This document shows, one piece after another, positions 5,782 through 10,391 of a DNA stretch of 10,391 bases. The stretch comes from JANPEF01 sp031413115 (GTDB taxonomy: Bacteria > Eisenbacteria > RBG-16-71-46 > DASYSL01): contig JANOEH010000012.1 in the NCBI GenBank assembly GCA_031413115.1, positions 1-10,391 on the forward strand. The letters are read 5' to 3'. Under the pieces are notes generated by a model. The model was not told the origin of the DNA. It saw only the letters and a list, made by a program, of their open reading frames with translations, and ran no database searches. Numbering within the stretch: position 1 is the stretch's first letter; each line of letters starts with the position of its first letter. The position numbers were made by a program, and so were the translations under genes.

Positions 5782-6522
5782 TCAGGACCCGCTCCCGGGT
5801 TCACCCAGGAGAGCCTTGATCACTGCCGCCAGGTCGTTGATGGCTTTCCCGCCGTCGCCACGGAACGAGGAGCCGTGCATGATCGCCAGGCTCTTTGGCT
5901 TCAAGTCGGCAAGCCGATGCAGGGTGCTCTCCGTGTACGGGGTGTAGGGCATGTCCTTCGCCAGGGGCCCCGTGAGGCTGTCCTGGATTGCATCTCTCGC
6001 CCGCCCGACGATGTCGGACTCGGTCAGCGGCTCGGGATCGCCCGGCTGAAAGAAGAGATCCGAGCAAAGCAGGGTCTGTTCGCTCTCGTCGAAGAACAGG
6101 CCGGCATCCCAGCAGTGCGGCACATGCGGCGTGGCGAGGAATTGCAGCCGATGCTTTCCAGTCTGCAGGACTTCATTGTCGGCAAGCGGCCGCGGTGCGC
6201 GGTCTGCGAAGTCGTTGATCATGACCATCGCGCCAACCACACCGCAAACCGCCTGTGCGTGCGGAGCAACTGCAAGCAACTCGTTCAACGCGCCGCACTC
6301 ATCGGATTCAAAGTGGCTGAATCCGATCCAGTGCAGCTTGGCGGGATCGATGATCGAACTCAATCCATCAAGCGTTGCTGGAAACATGCTCTTGAAGCCC
6401 GTATGCATCAGGAACGGCTCCTCATCCTTGATGAGGAATTGGTTGAACTGAATCCCATATTCAGGATGGAACGTGGAGATCCGATAGGTATCTTCCGCGA
6501 TCTCAGTCACCTTGCTTTGCAT
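5782..6522 (-). CDS. Stand-alone metallo-beta-lactamase-fold protein of the oxygen-binding diiron (ODP) type
   Basis: 246 residues, likely cytoplasmic. The ATG at 6522 is chosen because a near-perfect AGGAGGT sits 5 nt upstream; an upstream alternative adds 10 residues. The fold resembles the N-terminal catalytic domain of flavodiiron proteins. The metal-ligand set is visible: H70-x-E72-x-D74 in SHFESDECG, a His at 133 or 136 in TPHVPHCWD, D155 in LLCSDLFF and H216 in IMHGSSF. The H-x-E-x-D pattern, not the usual H-x-H-x-D-H, is the hallmark of diiron flavodiiron-type members, which reduce O2 or NO or act as sensors. The protein ends soon after the last ligand and lacks the flavodoxin domain, so it would need a separate redox partner or have another role. 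Substrate is not predictable. Confidence 0.82.
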   Translation of the reverse strand: MQSKVTEIAEDTYRISTFHPEYGIQFNQFLIKDEEPFLMHTGFKSMFPATLDGLSSIIDPAKLHWIGFSHFESDECGALNELLAVAPHAQAVCGVVGAMVMINDFADRAPRPLADNEVLQTGKHRLQFLATPHVPHCWDAGLFFDESEQTLLCSDLFFQPGDPEPLTESDIVGRARDAIQDSLTGPLAKDMPYTPYTESTLHRLADLKPKSLAIMHGSSFRGDGGKAINDLAAVIKALLGEPGSGS

Positions 6523-6527
6523 CACAG

Positions 6528-6534
6528 ACCTCCT
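6528..6534 (-). promoter_or_regulatory. Strong ribosome binding site fixing the start at 6522
   Basis: On the minus strand the sequence reads AGGAGGT CTGTG ATG, a near-consensus Shine-Dalgarno with 5-nt spacing. This rules in favour of the internal ATG over the longer frame from 6552. Confidence 0.8.
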
Positions 6535-6570
6535 GTGGATGGCGGGGCGCAATAGAAGGTGCCCGTGCTA

Positions 6571-6594
6571 TGGCTCCCCAAATAGGACTCGAAC
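6571..6594 (-). other. tRNA 3'-end fragment (tRNA-Asn-like), possible attachment-site scar
   Basis: On the minus strand the bases read GTTCGAGTCC, TATTT, GGGGAGCCA. This is a T-loop (TTCGAGT), the 3' side of a T-stem, an acceptor strand (TTGGGGA), G73 and an encoded CCA, the form seen in bacterial tRNA-Asn genes. The 5' T-stem strand pairs at only 3 of 5 positions and no D-arm, anticodon arm or 5' acceptor strand (expected TCCCCAA) lies in the next 60 bp, so it is not a working tRNA. Integrases often cross over in this part of a tRNA gene, leaving such fragments. Confidence 0.5.
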
Positions 6595-6630
6595 GGATGC
6601 GGGATGTTGCTGGTACGACGCGGCGAGAGG

Positions 6631-6652
6631 AGGACTGCCCGGCGGGCGTCCT
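6631..6652 (-). terminator. Hairpin just past the fumC stop, candidate terminator
   Basis: Plus-strand AGGAC and GCCC (with one bulged T between) pair with GGGC and GTCCT across a GGC loop: 9 base pairs, nearly all G-C. It begins 2 nt after the fumC stop in the direction of transcription. No clear U-tract follows, so it may pause polymerase, protect the 3' end, or act in a GC-rich manner. Confidence 0.45.
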
Positions 6653-6654
6653 GA

Positions 6655-8064
6655 CTAGCCCCCCGCCGAGTCCCCCGTAAGCCCGGGCTCGGTCTGGCGG
6701 CGCGGATCCAGCGCCTCGGCGATCTGTTCCGGCGTGAGATCGGTCATCTCCGACGCGAGTTCGCGGACGGGGCGGCGCTCCTTGAATGAGCGCTTCGCGA
6801 TCTCCGCGGCTTTGTCGTAGCCGATGAGGGGGTTGAGCGCGGTGGCCATCGACGGGCTGATCTCGACGTAGCCGTTGCAGGTGGCTTCGTCGGCTTCGAT
6901 TCCCATGACGGCGCGATCGGCGAGCAGGCGCGAGACGTTGGCGAGCAGGCGCGACGACTCGAGGAGATTGCGCGCCATCATCGGGAGCATCGTGTTGAGC
7001 TCGAGCTGGCCCCACTGCGCGCCGACGGTGACGGCGACGTGGTTGCCCATCACCTGCGCGCCGACCTGGATGACCGCTTCGCAGATCACGGGGTTCACCT
7101 TGCCGGGCATGATCGAGCTGCCGGGTTGGATGGCCGGAAGCCGGATCTCGGCGAGACCGGTGCGCGGCCCCGAGTTGAGCAGGCGCAGGTCGTTGGCGAT
7201 CTTCATCAGGCTCGCAGCGACCGAGTTGAGCGCGCCCGAGGCCCACGCCGCCCCGTCCTGCGCACCCTGCGCCTCGAAGTGATTGCGGGCTTCGGAGAAC
7301 TTCGTGCCGGTGAGCGCGGAGAGCTCCGTGGCCATGCGGCCGCCGAATTCTGGATGCGTGTTGAGCCCGGTGCCGACGGCCGTGCCACCGATCGCCAGCT
7401 CGCGCAGGTGCGGCAGCACGGCCTCGACGCGCTCGATCGAGTGCTCGACCTGCGACGCCCAGCCGCCGAACTCCTGGCCCAGGCGGATCGGCGTCGCATC
7501 CATGAGGTGCGTGCGCCCGCTCTTGACGATGCGATCGAACTCGACCGCCTTCGCCGACAGCGCGCCGTGCAGGTGGTGGAGCGCGGGGACCAGATCCTTC
7601 TCGAGTGCGAGCACGCCTGAGACGTGCAGCACGGCCGGGATGACGTCGTTCGACGACTGGCCCAGGTTCACGTGATCGTTCGGGTGGACGAGGTGCTTGC
7701 CACGCGCGCCGGCCATCAATTCGCCGGCGCGGGTGGCGATCACTTCGTTCGCGTTCATGTTCGTGCTGGTGCCGCTGCCGGTCTGGAACACGTCGATCGG
7801 GAACTCGCTGTCGAGCTTGCCGTCGGCGACCTCGCGCGCGGCGCGCCCGATGACGTCGGCCGTCTCGGCGGGGAGCAATCCGAGCGTGCGGTTGACGCGG
7901 GCGGCGGCGAGCTTGACCAGGCCGAGCGCGTGGATGAACTCCGGTGGCAGCGGATCGCCCGAGACCGGGAAGTTCTCGACCGCGCGCTGGGTCGACGCGC
8001 CGTAGTACGCGTCGGCGGGGACCTGCATCTCCCCCATGCTGTCCTTCTCGATGCGGTGCGACAT
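6655..8064 (-). CDS. fumC: Class II fumarate hydratase (fumarase C)
   Basis: 469 residues, the usual length (E. coli FumC has 467). It catalyses reversible hydration of fumarate to S-malate in the TCA cycle, without an iron-sulfur cluster, as a cytoplasmic homotetramer. The three conserved regions of the aspartase/fumarase superfamily are present: TGSGTSTNMNANEV at about 95-108, the catalytic-site segment GRTHLMDATP with H186, and the signature loop GSSIMPGKVNP at 315-325 with the mobile-loop catalytic Ser317, Lys322 and Asn324. HPNDHVNLGQSSND at 127-140 is the usual substrate-site region. AAGGA lies 5 nt before the ATG. The MFS gene ends 43 bp upstream in the same direction, so co-transcription is possible. 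A hairpin follows the stop. The gene looks fully intact. Confidence 0.97.
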   Translation of the reverse strand: MSHRIEKDSMGEMQVPADAYYGASTQRAVENFPVSGDPLPPEFIHALGLVKLAAARVNRTLGLLPAETADVIGRAAREVADGKLDSEFPIDVFQTGSGTSTNMNANEVIATRAGELMAGARGKHLVHPNDHVNLGQSSNDVIPAVLHVSGVLALEKDLVPALHHLHGALSAKAVEFDRIVKSGRTHLMDATPIRLGQEFGGWASQVEHSIERVEAVLPHLRELAIGGTAVGTGLNTHPEFGGRMATELSALTGTKFSEARNHFEAQGAQDGAAWASGALNSVAASLMKIANDLRLLNSGPRTGLAEIRLPAIQPGSSIMPGKVNPVICEAVIQVGAQVMGNHVAVTVGAQWGQLELNTMLPMMARNLLESSRLLANVSRLLADRAVMGIEADEATCNGYVEISPSMATALNPLIGYDKAAEIAKRSFKERRPVRELASEMTDLTPEQIAEALDPRRQTEPGLTGDSAGG

Positions 8065-8107
8065 GCGGTTCCTTTCGGCGGTGGGTCCAGGCGAAGCCTA
8101 GCAGACT

Positions 8108-9427
8108 TCAGCCGCCGGTCGCAGCCCCAGCACCCGCCGCGGCAACGGCGGCTTCACTGCGTGCCAGGGCGCGCAGGCGCAGGAACACCCACGTCGCACC
8201 GATCGCGCAGGCCGTGCCCGAGGCGAGCGTCGCGGTCGGGGTGCCAAAGTGCTCGGCGATCGCGCCCAGCAGGAACGAGCCGACCGGTGCTGTGCCGATG
8301 AACATTAGCGTGTACAGGCTCATCACACGGCCGCGGAACTCTTCCTTGACCGTAAGCTGGATCAGCGTGTTCGTGCTCGCGGCGTACAGGATCATGCCGA
8401 AGCCCGCGACCACGTTGATCGCGGCCGAGAGCCCGAAGATCTTCGACTGCGAGAACGCCGCCAGAGCGAGCCCGAACGCCGAGAGACCGATCAACAGGTT
8501 GCGCCGCAACCCCGCGCGATCCTGCTTGCGGGTCATGTACAGCGCAGCCGCCAACGAACCGATCCCGCCGGCTGACATCAGCGCGCCGTAACCCGCCGCA
8601 CCCGCGTTCAGGATCGAACCGGCGTACACCGGCAGGAGCACGGTGTACTGGAAGCCCAGCGAGCCGGCTGTCCCCAGCAACACGAGCAGGTTGCGCAGCC
8701 TGCTGTCGCCCCAGGCGTAGCGCACGCCTTCGATCATGCGCGCCAGGGCCGAGTCGTCGTCGCGCTTCGGCGCAGCGGTCGGCAGGTCCATGCGGAGGAG
8801 TGCGGTGAGCACGGCGACGAATGAGAACGCATTGATCCAGAAGCACAGCGCCTCGCCGAACGTGGCAAGCACCATCCCCGCGAACGCGGGACCGAGCAGG
8901 CGTGCCGAGTTGAAGATCGTCGAGTGGAGCGCGATCGCGTTCGGCAGGTGCGCGCGGTCCACCGTCTCGGCGACGAACGACTGGCGGGCGGGCAGGTCGA
9001 AGGCGTTGATCAACCCGCTGACGAACACGAACCCGAGCACGACCTCGACCCGCGGATTGCCGAACGTGACCAGCGCGGCCAGCGTGAACGATTGGATCAT
9101 GGCCAGCACCTGGGTCGTGAGGATCACGCGGCGGCGCACGAAGCGATCCGCCAGCACGCCGGCGTACAGCGAGAAGGCGAGGATGGGCAGCGTCATCGCT
9201 ACGCCGACGAGCCCGAGCAGGAACGGCGAGTGCGACAGCCGCCAGACGAGCCAGCCCACCGCGACGCTCTGCATCCACGTCCCGATCAGCGAGATGCCCT
9301 GGCCGATCCAGTAGAGCCGGAAGTTGCGCGAGTAGAGCGCGGGGAAACGCGCCCGGGCCAGCTCGTCGAACGCCGCCCGCGCGGCGTCGAGCCCGACGGG
9401 CTCAGCGGGTCCCGACATCCCCGTCAT
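8108..9427 (-). CDS. Major facilitator superfamily exporter (MFS_3/EntS-like, DHA3 type)
   Basis: 439 residues from the ATG at 9427; a second ATG at 9418 would give 436. It is an inner-membrane secondary transporter, likely a proton-driven efflux pump; substrate unknown. After a 35-residue cytoplasmic N-terminus come about 11-12 hydrophobic segments (e.g. LLGLVGVAMTLPILAFSLYA). Motif A is in loop 2-3 (GVLADRFVRRR, G90-D94). A conserved segment FDLPARQSFVAETV follows TM4, typical of MFS_3. A cytoplasmic middle loop (MDLPTAAPKRDDDSALARMI) precedes TM7. The frame stays open far upstream, but that part lies over the thioredoxin-like gene and is not coding. The start overlaps the end of that gene by about 26 bp, suggesting translational coupling. 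Confidence 0.9.
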   Translation of the reverse strand: MTGMSGPAEPVGLDAARAAFDELARARFPALYSRNFRLYWIGQGISLIGTWMQSVAVGWLVWRLSHSPFLLGLVGVAMTLPILAFSLYAGVLADRFVRRRVILTTQVLAMIQSFTLAALVTFGNPRVEVVLGFVFVSGLINAFDLPARQSFVAETVDRAHLPNAIALHSTIFNSARLLGPAFAGMVLATFGEALCFWINAFSFVAVLTALLRMDLPTAAPKRDDDSALARMIEGVRYAWGDSRLRNLLVLLGTAGSLGFQYTVLLPVYAGSILNAGAAGYGALMSAGGIGSLAAALYMTRKQDRAGLRRNLLIGLSAFGLALAAFSQSKIFGLSAAINVVAGFGMILYAASTNTLIQLTVKEEFRGRVMSLYTLMFIGTAPVGSFLLGAIAEHFGTPTATLASGTACAIGATWVFLRLRALARSEAAVAAAGAGAATGG

Positions 9428-10358
9428 CGACGCCGGGAGGCGTCGGAAGTGCGGGCGCGCTCGCCGACAGCTCGAGCCGCTCGGCACGCGCCTGGAGCCA
9501 GGATTGCTTGTTGCGGGCGTAGGCCTCGCGCGCGGCCGTCGTGGCGGTGGCTCGATCGCGGGCCGCTTCGGCCGTGGTCGAGAGCCCGAGCCAGGCGCGC
9601 CACGCGAGCGCGCCGTCGGGCTCGGCGTCGCGCGCGGACTCGTAGGCGATGCGCGCCTGCGTCGTGCGGCCGGCCATCTCCTCGGCCTTGGCGCGATTGA
9701 GACGGAGCAGCGCGAGGTCGGCCTGCCGCTGCGGGGTCGCCGCCGTTCCTGCGAGCGTCTTCTCGAGAGAGTCTCCGATCGCGCGCGCGCGCTCGACCTC
9801 GCCGCGGCCGCCGTACCAGCCAATCGCCTCGGCATGCACGGCCATGTCGCGGGGATGCGCCGCACGCGCCGACTCGACGGCAAAGCGCCCGCTCGACGGC
9901 AGCGCGGTCTGCGACAGGTTGAGGCGCGTGTCCCGCAGGGACAGCGGCCCGGGCCAGCGCAGCGTCTCGCGACCGCCGGGAGCGAGGAACACGAGCGTCG
10001 GGTACTGGTGCACGTCGTAGCGCACCGCGAGGGCACGGCCCGCCGGCGTCTCGATGTCGACGCGGATCATGGCCACGCCGGCCGAGGCCTCGGCGCGCAG
10101 CGGATCGGGATAGACCGCGCGGTCCCTCCAGCGGCAGGGCGCGCACCAGTCGGCGTAGAAGTCGAGAAACACGGGCCGCGCAGCGGCCCGAACGAGCGCG
10201 CTGTCGGGCGGGCCCGGGACCCAGGGCACGCGGCACTCCGCGCGGGCGAGCGAATCGAGGCGGGCCGAGATGGTCGGGGCCGGGGCGGCGCTTGCGGCCG
10301 GGGCGACCAGCAGGAGGAGGCCGGCGAAGACGCACGCGAGGTAAAGTGGACGGGTCAC
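9402..10358 (-). CDS. Secreted thioredoxin-fold protein with helical, TPR-like C-terminal region
   Basis: 318 residues from a GTG at 10358. Residues 1-24 are a Sec signal peptide (hydrophobic ACVFAGLLLLVAPAASA, cut near ASA-AP), so it acts outside the cytoplasmic membrane. Residues about 52-150 form a thioredoxin fold: VFLDFYADWCAPCRW with the CxxC pair C72/C75, and the cis-proline P120 in YPTLVFLAPGG. The DFYADWC context resembles the C-terminal domain of DsbD and Thioredoxin_7 proteins, suggesting thiol reductase activity on periplasmic partners. Residues about 165-300 are Ala/Arg-rich amphipathic helices resembling TPR-like units (AIGWYGGRGEVERARAIGDS, then GRTTQARIAYESARDAEPDG). The gene overlaps the downstream MFS gene, and its GTG overlaps an upstream stop codon. 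Both redox cysteines are intact. The physiological substrate is unknown. Confidence 0.85.
   Translation of the reverse strand: MTRPLYLACVFAGLLLLVAPAASAAPAPTISARLDSLARAECRVPWVPGPPDSALVRAAARPVFLDFYADWCAPCRWRDRAVYPDPLRAEASAGVAMIRVDIETPAGRALAVRYDVHQYPTLVFLAPGGRETLRWPGPLSLRDTRLNLSQTALPSSGRFAVESARAAHPRDMAVHAEAIGWYGGRGEVERARAIGDSLEKTLAGTAATPQRQADLALLRLNRAKAEEMAGRTTQARIAYESARDAEPDGALAWRAWLGLSTTAEAARDRATATTAAREAYARNKQSWLQARAERLELSASAPALPTPPGVDDGDVGTR
9428..9445 (-). promoter_or_regulatory. Hairpin directly before the MFS start codon
   Basis: On the minus strand CGACGCC TCCC GGCGTCG is a perfect 7-bp stem with a tetraloop, immediately followed by the ATG at 9427. No clear Shine-Dalgarno is present. 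Ribosomes finishing the thioredoxin-like gene would melt the stem, so a coupling role is plausible. It also encodes residues near the C-terminus of that gene, so it may be coincidental. Confidence 0.35.
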
Positions 10359-10391
10359 GAATCCGAGTCTACCATGCGATGTACGTCGGCT
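10355..10391 (-). CDS. Last codons of a gene entering from the right edge
   Basis: On the minus strand the frame is open from the window edge to a TGA at 10357-10355, reading ADVHRMVDSDS. The stop overlaps the GTG start of the thioredoxin-like gene as GTGA, the 4-bp overlap common in bacterial operons. Eleven codons are too few to name a family, and an open stretch this short could arise by chance. The overlap is the main support. Confidence 0.4.
   Translation of the reverse strand, partial: ADVHRMVDSDS

Noticed and set aside
6571..6650. A complete tRNA gene on the minus strand
   Set aside because: Only the T-loop and 3' acceptor/CCA part is present. No anticodon arm, D-arm or matching 5' acceptor strand is found upstream, and the T-stem pairs poorly.
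9428..10036. N-terminal extension of the MFS frame to 10036
   Set aside because: It lies entirely over the thioredoxin-like gene in another frame, gives an Arg/Ser/Pro-rich non-membrane stretch, and MFS_3 proteins start near the residues encoded at 9427.

Overview
The window is GC-rich bacterial chromosome. Everything after the insertion sequence lies on the minus strand except one recombinase remnant. The large secreted repeat protein ends in a FlgD/Por-type C-terminal sorting domain (PNPG ... GRIVR ... SGVYFVRF ... RKTILIR). Together with the high GC, this suggests a high-GC member of the FCB-like bacteria such as Candidatus Eisenbacteria. That placement is inference; no rRNA or marker gene is present to prove it.

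Layout. (1) 1-285: the start of a minus-strand helix-turn-helix protein that runs off the left edge, plus a short orphan reading-frame tail. (2) 286-1828: a complete-looking IS3-family insertion sequence with 21-bp imperfect terminal inverted repeats, orfA, orfB (DD35E integrase core) and an A8 slippery run placed correctly for a -1 fusion. (3) 1829-2205: the 5' stump of an FG-GAP repeat gene cut off by the IS. (4) 2353-2838: a C-terminal remnant of a site-specific recombinase on the plus strand. (5) 2907-5399: an intact paralogue of the truncated gene, with 13 full repeats of exactly 49 residues plus a split blade, predicting 14 propeller blades. (6) 5782-6522: a stand-alone metallo-beta-lactamase-fold protein of the oxygen-binding diiron type. 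(7) 6571-6594: a 24-nt piece matching the 3' end of a tRNA-Asn-like gene, marking the likely border with conserved chromosome. (8) 6655-10391: fumC, an MFS exporter, a secreted thioredoxin-like protein with a repeat-rich helical tail, and the last codons of another gene, all in one direction and tightly packed.

How they fit together. The right part (fumC, MFS, thioredoxin-like) looks like ordinary chromosomal sequence with operon-type overlaps. The left part is a patchwork of mobile DNA, duplicated surface-protein genes and recombinase debris. The IS lies directly against a truncated FG-GAP gene, carries no target-site duplication, and has unrelated DNA on its other side. This points to an IS-associated deletion or rearrangement. 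I did not find a convincing new defence or catalytic system. The most noteworthy items are the exactly periodic 14-blade repeat protein with its truncated twin and shared leader, the IS junction, and the tRNA 3'-end fragment.
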